From: Bdellovibrionales bacterium | GTDB lineage: Bacteria > Bdellovibrionota > Bdellovibrionia > Bdellovibrionales > Bdellovibrionaceae | NCBI GenBank assembly: GCA_027320785.1 | Contig: DAHVKR010000034.1 | Coordinates: forward strand, 1-8,663 | DNA: 8,663 nt | Direction of reading: 5' to 3' | Part shown: piece by piece, positions 1 to 6,177 of the stretch | Layout: every line of letters begins with the position of its first letter | Numbering within the stretch: the first letter of the stretch is position 1 | Program-made: the position numbers and the translations under genes | Notes under the pieces: generated by a model | Seen by the model: only the letters and a program-made list of their open reading frames with translations | The model's database searches: none | Told to the model about the DNA's origin: nothing

Positions 1-260
1 AGGTGTTTTTGGGAATGCCTCAGGTACAATTTCTGCAGATTATGAATCAGTTTATAGGGCCCAAGGATTTTGGTTTCTCGCTTATTAAAGCAGCATGTTT
101 TGGTGCTATCATTCCTTTGGTGAGTTGTTACTATGGGTTTAAAACGGAAGCAGGTGCCGATGGAGTGGGAAGAGCCACCACGCAAAGCGTAGTCATCGCA
201 TCAGTTGCGATCATAGTCGTTGATTTTTTACTATCATATGTATTTTCATATTTTTATTAG
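1..260 (+). CDS. mlaE: MlaE-family ABC transporter permease, C-terminal part (5' end outside window)
   Basis: Inner-membrane permease of an MCE/Mla-type ABC transporter that moves phospholipids or other lipids between the inner and outer membranes. Only the last ~85 residues are visible and the frame is open to the left edge. The GTG at 3 is therefore an internal codon and not a start. Visible family features are a hydrophobic segment (SLIKAACFGAIIPLVSCYYG), the conserved stretch GADGVGRATTQSVV, and a final hydrophobic helix (IASVAIIVVDFLLSYVF) close to the C-terminus, which is the usual ending of MlaE/YrbE proteins. The MCE protein gene starts 10 bases after the stop, the standard permease-then-MlaD order. 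The ATPase (MlaF) is not in the window and would be expected upstream. Family assignment is firm; substrate is unknown. Confidence 0.9.
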   Translation, partial: VFLGMPQVQFLQIMNQFIGPKDFGFSLIKAACFGAIIPLVSCYYGFKTEAGADGVGRATTQSVVIASVAIIVVDFLLSYVFSYFY

Positions 261-270
261 GTGGGTGTGA

Positions 271-1047
271 ATGAAAGTTGAAACAAAGGTCGGTCTTTTA
301 ACCATCGTGGCTGTTATAGCTATTGTTCTTTTTGGCTATTGGGTGGGGTTGTACAACCCCTTTACTAACGCTTACAAACTTCATGTTATGTATAATTATG
401 CTGGCGGCATTGAAGTGGGATCTCCTGTACGCGTAATGGGAATTAAGGTTGGAAAGGTTGATAGCATAGAGTTTCGCCCTGATTATAAAACAGAAAAGGG
501 GGAAGAGGTTAAGCTTGAGGTGACAGTTTCAATAGAAAAAAAGGCGTGGAAAAGCATTCGCTCAAACAGTCAGTTCTTTATCAACTTGGCAGGAGTTATT
601 GGAGAAAAATTCCTGGAGATATCACCGGGCTCTGATGGTGAGCCTGAGATGACGCCTGGACAGTTTGTTAGGGGTGAAGATCCTCCACGAATTGATCAAC
701 TGATATCTCAAAGCTATGGCTTGGCTGGCAAAATTATAGAAATTATAGAAAAAAATGAAGGGTCTGTGACCAGCACAATAGGTCAAATCGATCACTTACT
801 GACAAATTTCAATAAAACGCTTCAGCTGCTAGATAAGACTCGCAGAAATAAAGATATTGAGCGTATGATTAATAATATGATGGTGATCACTGATAATGTG
901 GCCTATCTGACGACTCAGTTGCGAGGAAAAAAGGCAGAAGACACGTTCGAGTTGCTACATAAGTTGATTTGGCGGCTTGAGCCTTTAGATAAGGCGGCGA
1001 TTAAAAAGTTCTTCCAAGAAGAGGGCGTGAAGGCCCGAATTTTGTAA
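271..1047 (+). CDS. mlaD: MlaD/MCE-domain lipid-binding protein of an ABC transporter
   Basis: Periplasmic, inner-membrane-anchored substrate-binding subunit partnering the MlaE permease. Residues 7-27 form one N-terminal membrane helix. Residues ~35-120 are the MCE domain, with the typical pattern GIEVGSPVRVMGIKVGKVDSIEF at 46-68 (Gly-x-x-x-Gly-x-x-V-x-x-x-Gly-x-x-V-G-x-V) and the later LAGVIGEKFLEISPG strand pair at 106-120. Residues ~140-258 are polar and helical with a charged C-terminus, as in single-MCE proteins that add a helical tail for hexamer or tunnel formation. At 258 residues it is longer than E. coli MlaD (about 183) because of this tail. The ATG at 271 follows AGGTGGG at 259-265, which overlaps the permease stop, so the two are probably translationally coupled. 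Confidence 0.92.
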   Translation: MKVETKVGLLTIVAVIAIVLFGYWVGLYNPFTNAYKLHVMYNYAGGIEVGSPVRVMGIKVGKVDSIEFRPDYKTEKGEEVKLEVTVSIEKKAWKSIRSNSQFFINLAGVIGEKFLEISPGSDGEPEMTPGQFVRGEDPPRIDQLISQSYGLAGKIIEIIEKNEGSVTSTIGQIDHLLTNFNKTLQLLDKTRRNKDIERMINNMMVITDNVAYLTTQLRGKKAEDTFELLHKLIWRLEPLDKAAIKKFFQEEGVKARIL

Positions 1048-1068
1048 CAAGAGACGAAGGGGTTCGAG

Positions 1069-1683
1069 ATGAAATTGATTTTATTTTTGTTGATAAGCTG
1101 TGGGGCCGTTGCTTTTGCGCAACAGAGTGAGTACGGAATGCCACAATCAGAGCAAGGGAGTCCAGTTGAGTACCAACAAAATACAAACTCAGCGGATTTT
1201 TCAGATTATCAATCTAACTACAAGCTTCGTCAGGATAGAAAGTTAGGTGCTGGGGTCAGCGTGGGCGGTGCTCTTGGTGGGCTTGGTGGTTTTGTTGAAC
1301 TCAATATAGAAGATGTAAATTCCACCATTGCAGGTTTTGGTTCAGGCCCTGGATATCAAACGTTTGCAATAGCATGGAAGCAATCGTTCGAAGGCGAATA
1401 CTTTACTCCTTATACAACGCTTGGATATGCGCACTGGTGGAAAACCGGCAGCACAGCACAAGTGAATCGCTCGGCACTTCTTAAGAATTTTTTGTCTGAT
1501 CGAGAAAGAGCTAAAAATGATTTCGGCCTAGACCTTGTGACGGGCTCACTAGGTATGCAGTACAATCAACTATCAGGAGATTTGGCTGGAAGCTCTTTTT
1601 ACATTGAATTAGGCGGCTTATTAAGTGCTCAAAACACAAAACTAATGCCAACAGGTGCTGTTGGGGCGCTTTATTATTTTTAA
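1069..1683 (+). CDS. Small secreted protein, probable outer-membrane beta-barrel, in the MCE operon
   Basis: I do not recognise a named family. The 204-residue product has a clear Sec signal peptide (residues 1-17, hydrophobic MKLILFLLIS core, likely cleavage AFA-QQ after residue 17). A Gln/Ser-rich low-complexity stretch follows (18-50). From ~58 on it is glycine- and aromatic-rich with short alternating segments (GAGVSVGGALGGLGGFVELNI, YQTFAIAWKQSF, YFTPYTTLGYAHWW, SSFYIELGGLLS) and ends in LYYF. A C-terminal phenylalanine after alternating residues is the usual beta-barrel assembly signal, so an 8-stranded-type outer-membrane protein is plausible. The ATG at 1069 is preceded by AAGGGG at 1057-1062 with 6-base spacing. 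It lies 21 bases after mlaD and before a terminator, so it is the last gene of the transporter operon. I infer, without proof, that it is an outer-membrane partner of that transporter. Confidence 0.72.
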   Translation: MKLILFLLISCGAVAFAQQSEYGMPQSEQGSPVEYQQNTNSADFSDYQSNYKLRQDRKLGAGVSVGGALGGLGGFVELNIEDVNSTIAGFGSGPGYQTFAIAWKQSFEGEYFTPYTTLGYAHWWKTGSTAQVNRSALLKNFLSDRERAKNDFGLDLVTGSLGMQYNQLSGDLAGSSFYIELGGLLSAQNTKLMPTGAVGALYYF

Positions 1684-1732
1684 ATAAAATTAGAAAAAAA
1701 CATTATTAAGAGAAAATAAAAGGCAGAAAAAC

Positions 1733-1762
1733 AAAAGCCCCTGGAAAATCCAGGGGCTTTTT
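1733..1762. terminator. Bidirectional intrinsic terminator
   Basis: A 13-bp perfect stem pairs 1733-1745 (AAAAGCCCCTGGA) with 1749-1761 (TCCAGGGGCTTTT) around an AAA loop. The arms end in A-rich and T-rich tracts, so a U-run follows the GC-rich core in both directions. It sits between the end of the MCE operon (+ strand) and the end of the lysine-rich peptide gene (- strand) and can stop both. Confidence 0.92.
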
Positions 1763-1793
1763 AATTTCCGTTATCCGGAAACTACTAAAGCAA

Positions 1794-1895
1794 CTATCGC
1801 TTTTTAGAAGCTTTTTTCTTAGTAGCTTTTTTGGCAGTTTTTTTCTTAGTAGCTTTTTTAGCTGCCTTTTTCTTTGTAGCTTTCTTCTTTGCCAT
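1794..1895 (-). CDS. 33-residue lysine-rich histone-H1-like peptide
   Basis: A tiny basic protein made only of Met, Ala, Lys, Thr, Ser and one Arg; 18 of 33 residues are lysine. It starts MAKK and then has three 9-residue repeats (residues 5-13, 14-22, 23-31) of the form KATKKK-(A/T)-(A/S)-K, and ends KR. The composition is that of histone-H1-like C-terminal tails and related bacterial nucleoid peptides, so binding of DNA or RNA is the likely role; that is inference. The gene is real rather than low-complexity noise. ATG (1895-1893) is preceded by GAGGAGGAG, 5 bases upstream, about the strongest ribosome-binding site in the window. The TAG stop at 1796-1794 is followed by the intrinsic terminator. 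The same stretch read in another frame gives a basic Arg/Leu-rich product with no repeat logic, which I reject. It is transcribed alone. Confidence 0.82.
   Translation of the reverse strand: MAKKKATKKKAAKKATKKKTAKKATKKKASKKR
1803..1883 (-). repeat. Three tandem 27-bp coding repeats in the lysine-rich peptide gene
   Basis: On the - strand the units are 1883-1857, 1856-1830 and 1829-1803. Each encodes K-A-T-K-K-K-x-x-K and starts AAAGCTAC. Units 2 and 3 are identical through their first 18 bases, and unit 1 differs mainly at third positions. The divergence at codons 7-8 (GCA GCT, ACT GCC, GCT TCT) shows selection for small residues. Such an array can gain or lose units by slippage or recombination, changing the peptide by 9 residues without a frameshift. 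Confidence 0.8.
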
Positions 1896-1910
1896 TTGCT
1901 CCTCCTCAAG

Positions 1911-1930
1911 AGTGCACTATTTAAAGTGCA
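1911..1930. promoter_or_regulatory. AGTGCA dyad upstream of the lysine-rich peptide gene
   Basis: AGTGCACT (1911-1918) is itself a palindrome. A further AGTGCA occurs at 1925-1930, so TGCACT (1913-1918) and AGTGCA (1925-1930) form an inverted repeat with a 6-base AT spacer. The element starts 16 bases upstream of the peptide's ATG, next to its ribosome-binding site. It could be an operator or a hairpin in the leader RNA that limits translation. The rest of the 1931-2040 intergenic region is AT-rich, with an A9 run at 2003-2011 and a CGTCA direct repeat at 1991-2000. I could not identify a convincing -35/-10 pair for either divergent gene. Confidence 0.35.
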
Positions 1931-2054
1931 ATGGTTTGTTATTGTTGAGCTTACACAACCTTATTTAATTCAAGTGTTCACATTTTGAATCGTCACGTCA
2001 ACAAAAAAAAATTAGGTCTTTTTCTTGCTTTTTTAATTATCGGAGGATTTTTGA

Positions 2055-2792
2055 ATGATCTTGAGTTGGATTATTTTGATAGTCGGAATTGAAATTGGAA
2101 TGCGGACAGAGTTCGTATCACAAGTGATGAACGTGATATCGACAAACAATTTACGATTCAAATGCTATTTTTCAGCATGGATGATAGCAGTTTTGTTTCA
2201 TTTTGTAGGATTGAAGCCCATTTTTTCGTGGTATGTGACAATTTTGGCGCTCATTTTGCTAACGCTTTACAAGTTTGTGCTCAAAATAATTAGAAAAAGC
2301 AAAGTTCCGATGAAGACATTGACCCTTCTTGACCTGATATTGTTGGATTTGAAGTCTGGAAAATCACTCAGAAGATCCATTGTGACATTGTCAGAAGAGG
2401 AAAAATCATGGTTCAAAAGCTTTTTATTGGGTCTTGTGAGGGGTTTTGAAGTCGATATTGAAATCACAACAGAGTCAAAATGGTTTAACTTATGTGCTCG
2501 AGAGATTGTTCAAGTTGAAAAGTCGAGGAATAGAGTTATCGAACAGCTCGAAATACTACGCCGATATGTACAACAAGAGGTTTATTTTCGTCGAAAACTA
2601 AAAAACGCAACCTCTGGACCTCGAATACAAATAACAGTGATGAGTTTACTTTTCGGTGGTCTTAATGTTTTAGGCGTCAGAAATTTGGCATTCAATCAAA
2701 TGAAAGCTCTTTTTCCAATATCGTGGCTTCTTTTTTTGCTAGGCCTTATTGTAACAACAATCATGATGAGGTCTTTTAAATGGAAAGTTTAA
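2055..2792 (+). CDS. TadB-like type II secretion F-domain membrane protein
   Basis: A 245-residue integral membrane protein related to the T2SF/GspF superfamily platform proteins of type IV and Tad (Flp) pili. Predicted membrane segments lie at ~1-16, 38-53, 58-79, 192-208 and 217-238. The cytoplasmic domain between them (~85-190) contains a TadB-like LLDLILLDLKSGKSLRRSI start, an amphipathic helical stretch and a basic YFRRKLKNATSGPRIQ run just before the C-terminal membrane pair. That run matches where TadB proteins carry their conserved Arg-rich turn. It is shorter than usual TadB (about 300). ATG 2055 follows GGAGG (2042-2046) with 8-base spacing. The next gene overlaps its 3' end by 13 bases. 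TadB-like is a domain-level call; no TadA ATPase or pilin is in view. Confidence 0.7.
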   Translation: MILSWIILIVGIEIGMRTEFVSQVMNVISTNNLRFKCYFSAWMIAVLFHFVGLKPIFSWYVTILALILLTLYKFVLKIIRKSKVPMKTLTLLDLILLDLKSGKSLRRSIVTLSEEEKSWFKSFLLGLVRGFEVDIEITTESKWFNLCAREIVQVEKSRNRVIEQLEILRRYVQQEVYFRRKLKNATSGPRIQITVMSLLFGGLNVLGVRNLAFNQMKALFPISWLLFLLGLIVTTIMMRSFKWKV

Positions 2793-3208
2793 ACCCCTGT
2801 CTCAAACTGATATGGCAAGTGAAGAAATCAATTGAAAATGGCAATAGTGTAAACTTGGGAATCAAAAAATACTTAGAATCTGAAACGGGTGTGTGGCACG
2901 AGGCTGTGCAGTGTTGGTTTGTGGGCGTCAAGCAGGGGGCAGATGTTGATTGGGTAGTAAGTGGACAACAGTCACCCTATCGAAGAATGCTTTTGAAAGT
3001 TCTCGAGAGAGGGTTGAAAGGAGAGGCGATTCTGACAAAACTCGCTCAGTTGGAAGAGGAGGTCCAAGAAAAAGTTGAAATGGACCTCGAAGAGTATGCG
3101 CAGCGAGTCCCCTATATGCTGCTGATGCCATTAGCCCTTTTTTTCTTCCCGGCGTGTTTATTTTTGATGCTGGGCCCATTTGTTTTGCAGCTGATGCAGT
3201 CCTTCTAG
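2780..3208 (+). CDS. TadC-like short type II secretion F-domain protein
   Basis: A 142-residue partner of the preceding gene. Residues ~8-105 form a cytoplasmic, helical F domain: WQVKKSIENGNSV resembles the start of the fold, ERGLKGEAILTKLAQLEEE the second half. A long hydrophobic hairpin (111-138, PYMLLMPLALFFFPACLFLMLGPFVLQL) ends the protein. The sequence P-x-x-L-F-F-x-P-x near that hairpin is the typical TadC ending. Full TadC is about 300 residues with an N-terminal membrane part that is absent here, so this is a half-length version. The reading frame is clean with no decayed remnant upstream, and it overlaps the TadB-like gene (2780-2792), so the pair is translated together. GAGG at 2767-2770 serves as a weak ribosome-binding site. 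Confidence 0.66.
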   Translation: MESLNPCLKLIWQVKKSIENGNSVNLGIKKYLESETGVWHEAVQCWFVGVKQGADVDWVVSGQQSPYRRMLLKVLERGLKGEAILTKLAQLEEEVQEKVEMDLEEYAQRVPYMLLMPLALFFFPACLFLMLGPFVLQLMQSF

Positions 3209-3215
3209 AAAAATT

Positions 3216-3246
3216 GAGGTTGTTTACTCAGTAACCTCTCGATAAA
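3216..3246 (+). promoter_or_regulatory. Candidate promoter and operator palindrome for the transsulfuration operon
   Basis: The 54-base gap before the cystathionine beta-synthase gene contains a perfect odd palindrome TTACTCAGTAA (3224-3234) overlapping a wider inverted repeat GAGGTT (3216-3221) / AACCTC (3233-3238). A weak sigma-70-like pair, TTGTTT (3220-3225) and GATAAA (3241-3246), has 15-base spacing with the palindrome between the boxes, a position suited to a repressor. There is no T-run after the hairpin, so it is not a good terminator. Promoter call is tentative. Confidence 0.3.
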
Positions 3247-3262
3247 ACAATCATGAGGTTCT

Positions 3263-4324
3263 ATGAAAAATAAAAAAATATACAGCAATATTCTCGAAAT
3301 TATTGGCAACACACCTATTATTCAGCTCAACAAGGTAATGGGGTACACTCAGCATCAATTTTTTGCTAAAGTGGAATATTTCAACCCAGGGGGCAGCGTT
3401 AAAGATCGAATTGCGTTGGCATTGATCGAAGGCGCTGAAAAGCGGGGCGAGCTCAAACCCGGCGGTACAATTATCGAAGCCACATCCGGCAATACAGGTT
3501 TAGGTCTAGCTCTGGTGGCTGCGGTTAAGGGTTATAAGTGTATCTTTGTCATGCCAGATAAAATTAGTCGCGAAAAACAAGAGCTTTTAAAAGCATATGG
3601 AGCTCAAGTTGTAATTACCCCAACAGGCGTAGAGCCAGAGGACCCTCGAAGTCATTACGAAGTCGCGCGCAGACTTGTGCGAGAAACTCCCAATAATTTT
3701 TATACGAATCAGTATCACAACCCCGACAATGCGAAGAGGCACTACGAAACCACAGGACCCGAAATTTGGGAGCAAACAAACGGAGAAGTAGATGTTTTTG
3801 TGGCGGGAGCGGGTACCGGTGGAACGATTTCGGGAGTTGCGCGCTATTTGAAGGAAAAAAACAAGGATATTAAAGTTGTTTGTGCGGATCCTATTGGAAG
3901 TATTTTATATGACCTTTTCTATCATGGGAAAATTATTGATCCTCCAGCTTCATATAAAGTTGAGGGAGTGGGCGAGGATATGCTTCCCGAAAACGTTCAC
4001 TTTCAATATATGGATGATTTTGTCAGAGTTTCAGATGAAGAGTCTTTCCGAATGACAAAAAGACTTTTGGCTGAAGAAGGGCTGTGTGTGGGGCCTTCAA
4101 GTGCTATGGCGATTGTCGGAGCTATAAAATATAGTGAAAAACTAGAAAAACCGAGTCGCATCTTGATTATGTTGCCAGATAGTGGGCGCGCGTATGTCAG
4201 CAAAGCTTTCAACGATGATTGGTTGATTGAAAACAAACTGATTGCGCCACAAGAAAAAGACAAATTTGCACGGATTGTACCTGCGGAGCAGCTTTATAAA
4301 GAGAACAATTGGAGCTTCAAATGA
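3263..4324 (+). CDS. cbs: Cystathionine beta-synthase (PLP-dependent, catalytic domain only)
   Basis: Condenses homocysteine with serine (or O-acetylserine) to cystathionine, the first step of reverse transsulfuration, in the cytoplasm. The fold-type II PLP signature is complete. The Schiff-base lysine is K47 in NPGGSVKDR. The substrate loop is TSGNTG at 74-79, the phosphate-binding loop is GTGGT at 184-188, and S307 in LPDSGRAY contacts the pyridine nitrogen. EGVGEDMLP (234-242) and the PDSGRAYVSKAFNDDWL ending (305-321) match cystathionine beta-synthases better than CysK cysteine synthases. At 353 residues there is no N-terminal heme-binding domain and no C-terminal Bateman (CBS-pair) domain, so S-adenosylmethionine control of the human type is unlikely. 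ATG 3263 has GAGG 6 bases upstream; the stop overlaps the next gene as ATGA. A cysteine synthase with related specificity is the alternative. Confidence 0.88.
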   Translation: MKNKKIYSNILEIIGNTPIIQLNKVMGYTQHQFFAKVEYFNPGGSVKDRIALALIEGAEKRGELKPGGTIIEATSGNTGLGLALVAAVKGYKCIFVMPDKISREKQELLKAYGAQVVITPTGVEPEDPRSHYEVARRLVRETPNNFYTNQYHNPDNAKRHYETTGPEIWEQTNGEVDVFVAGAGTGGTISGVARYLKEKNKDIKVVCADPIGSILYDLFYHGKIIDPPASYKVEGVGEDMLPENVHFQYMDDFVRVSDEESFRMTKRLLAEEGLCVGPSSAMAIVGAIKYSEKLEKPSRILIMLPDSGRAYVSKAFNDDWLIENKLIAPQEKDKFARIVPAEQLYKENNWSFK

Positions 4325-5490
4325 GTTTAGATAAAAGCAAAACAGGATTTTCCACAAGAGCCATTCACGCAGGGCAGGCGCCAGACCCTACTACTGGGGC
4401 AATTATGACGCCTGTTTATTTAACATCGACATATGTTCAAAGTTCTCCAGGTGTTCACAAGGGATGGGAGTATTCTCGTACTCATAATCCAACGAGAAAG
4501 GCTTTTGAGAACTGCCTTGCGAATCTTGAAGAGGGCCAATACGGATTTGCTTTTGCTTCTGGATGTGCGGCTACGACAACTGTTCTACATATGATTCAGC
4601 AAGGTGATCACGTCATCGCGAATGATGATATGTATGGAGGCACTTTCAGGCTTTTTGATAAAGTTCTTAAAAAAGATGGGTTTGAGTTTTCCTATGTTAA
4701 CCTGACTGAGCCTGAAAACTTTAAAAAAGCGTTAAAACCCAATACAAAACTTGTATGGTTAGAAACACCAACGAACCCGACTCTGAAACTTGTGGATATT
4801 CGAAAAATCAGCGAGATGGCCCATGAAAAAGGTGTCATTGTTGTTGTAGATAATACTTTTATGAGTCCCTATTTTCAGCGCCCCCTCACCTTAGGGGCCG
4901 ATATTGTCGTTCATTCCATTACAAAATACATTGGTGGACATTCAGATGTGGTCGGCGGGGCAGCTGTGACCAATAACTCTGAATATGCTGAAAAATTAGC
5001 CTTTTTAAGCAACTCGATGGGTGGTATTCAGGCGGCCTTTGATTCTTTTATGTGCCTGCGAAGCCTTAAAACCCTTCCCGTTCGCATGAAGGCCCACGCC
5101 TCTAATGCTCAAGTTGTGGCTGAGTTTCTAGAAAAACACCCAAAGGTAGAAAAAGTTATTTATCCAGGTCTCAAAAGCCACCCTCAGCATGGTTTGGCCC
5201 AAGAGCAAATGTTGGGAATGGGGGGGATGATTACTTTCTTCATTAAAGGAGGTCTTTCTTCAGCACGAACCCTGCTTGAAAATGTGAAAATATTCTCTTT
5301 GGCGGAGAGCTTGGGCGGGGTTGAGTCTCTTATCGAGCATCCGGCGATTATGACGCACGCTAGCGTTCCGGCTGAAACCCGCAAAGCTTTGGGAATTGAT
5401 GATTCCTTGATTCGATTATCTGTGGGAATCGAGGACATCGAGGATATTTTAGGTGACCTCAAACAAGCTTTAGATCAGGTGAAAGGTTGA
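4321..5490 (+). CDS. Cystathionine gamma-lyase (Cys/Met metabolism PLP enzyme)
   Basis: Fold-type I PLP enzyme that most likely splits cystathionine into cysteine, ammonia and 2-oxobutyrate, completing the pathway begun by its neighbour. Key sites are YSRTHNPTR (51-59, PLP phosphate contact from the partner subunit), DNTF (177-180, Asp177 binds the pyridine nitrogen), the Schiff-base lysine K202 in HSITKYIGGH, and SLGGVESLIEHPAIMTH (329-345) typical of gamma-lyases and gamma-synthases. Length 389 is normal. I chose ATG 4321, giving the ATGA overlap with the upstream stop and GGAG (4311-4314) 6 bases before; the upstream TTG at 4309 lies before that site and is unlikely. Sequence alone does not fully separate gamma-lyase from cystathionine gamma-synthase; the beta-synthase partner favours lyase. 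Confidence 0.88.
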   Translation: MSLDKSKTGFSTRAIHAGQAPDPTTGAIMTPVYLTSTYVQSSPGVHKGWEYSRTHNPTRKAFENCLANLEEGQYGFAFASGCAATTTVLHMIQQGDHVIANDDMYGGTFRLFDKVLKKDGFEFSYVNLTEPENFKKALKPNTKLVWLETPTNPTLKLVDIRKISEMAHEKGVIVVVDNTFMSPYFQRPLTLGADIVVHSITKYIGGHSDVVGGAAVTNNSEYAEKLAFLSNSMGGIQAAFDSFMCLRSLKTLPVRMKAHASNAQVVAEFLEKHPKVEKVIYPGLKSHPQHGLAQEQMLGMGGMITFFIKGGLSSARTLLENVKIFSLAESLGGVESLIEHPAIMTHASVPAETRKALGIDDSLIRLSVGIEDIEDILGDLKQALDQVKG

Positions 5491-5517
5491 CTTGGAAGGG
5501 CTGTGAAGTTACTTAAT
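5487..5517 (+). promoter_or_regulatory. Candidate promoter of tRNA-Phe
   Basis: TTGACT at 5487-5492, overlapping the stop codon of the gamma-lyase gene, and CTTAAT at 5512-5517 are separated by 19 bases. Transcription would start about 18 bases before the mature tRNA. The -35 is good, the -10 is only 4 of 6 and the spacing is long, so the call is weak; co-transcription from the upstream operon is also possible. Confidence 0.3.
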
Positions 5518-5541
5518 CAGTCCAATCTTTTAGGATCCTGT

Positions 5542-5617
<76 letters not shown>

Positions 5618-5628
5618 TTTTTTAATCC

Positions 5629-6171
5629 ATGAAAAAAAAATTAGTGAAACTTATAATCAGCCTTTGTTTACTGTCTTCTTGTACAAACAAGATGGTAGTT
5701 CCGCACTATCTGTCAGATGATTATAAAGATCATCAGCAGGATGCTGTTGTCTTGGCGCCTGTACTTTTGCAGTATCGGTTCATTACGCCGATCACTGCCC
5801 ATGAACTTCTTATTTTAAATGAAAAGGGAGGGCAGTTTTACGTTCATATAGATGGTACAGACGAGGCAAAGGCAGGGTATATTGTGAATCTTCCTGCGAA
5901 CCATCAATATGCTATTGCGAGTCTCTTCTTATATATGGACAAAATTAAAAAGGAGTTAGTCTTAGAGAAAAAGTTGCCACTTTTTAACATAGACCCCAAT
6001 ACGCTCACTCGAATACGAGGATTTAATATTATCAATGATCCAGACCCAAGAACAGATGCTATCACAATTGTTCCTTGGGATAAGGAAAACGAAAAAATTG
6101 CGACTCATCTGGCAGCTCAAAAATATCACGTACCCGAAAAATCTATTAAAACGATTAATATATTTCAATAG
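5629..6171 (+). CDS. Lipoprotein of unknown function
   Basis: I recognise no family. The 180-residue product has a type II signal peptide: MKKKLVK, a hydrophobic core and lipobox LSSC with the lipidated Cys18. The next residue is Thr, so an outer-membrane location is expected if Lol rules apply. The mature part is a mixed alpha/beta globular domain with no membrane helix; stretches such as AHELLILNEKGGQFYVHIDG (58-77) and DAITIVPW (143-150) look like beta strands. The start is 11 bases after tRNA-Phe and has no recognisable ribosome-binding site (TTTTTTAATCC precedes ATG). A nine-A run (5632-5640) follows the ATG codon and is a slippage-prone tract. The gene meets the convergent pgeF with only 6 bases between stops. 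Start assignment is good because the signal peptide requires it or codon 6 GTG. Confidence 0.75.
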   Translation: MKKKLVKLIISLCLLSSCTNKMVVPHYLSDDYKDHQQDAVVLAPVLLQYRFITPITAHELLILNEKGGQFYVHIDGTDEAKAGYIVNLPANHQYAIASLFLYMDKIKKELVLEKKLPLFNIDPNTLTRIRGFNIINDPDPRTDAITIVPWDKENEKIATHLAAQKYHVPEKSIKTINIFQ

Positions 6172-6177
6172 TCACAA

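Noticed and set aside
1706..1909. 67-codon - strand frame rich in Arg, Lys and Leu
   Set aside because: It covers the lysine-rich peptide gene in another frame, runs through the terminator and lacks a ribosome-binding site at its start; the 33-residue frame has the strong site, the perfect repeats and a stop before the terminator.
3216..3238. Hairpin after the TadC-like gene as a terminator
   Set aside because: The stem is only 6 bp plus wobble pairs, and no T-run follows; a regulatory role is more likely.
4309..4320. Upstream TTG start for the gamma-lyase gene
   Set aside because: It overlaps the GGAG ribosome-binding site that fits ATG 4321, and the ATGA overlap is the usual coupled arrangement.
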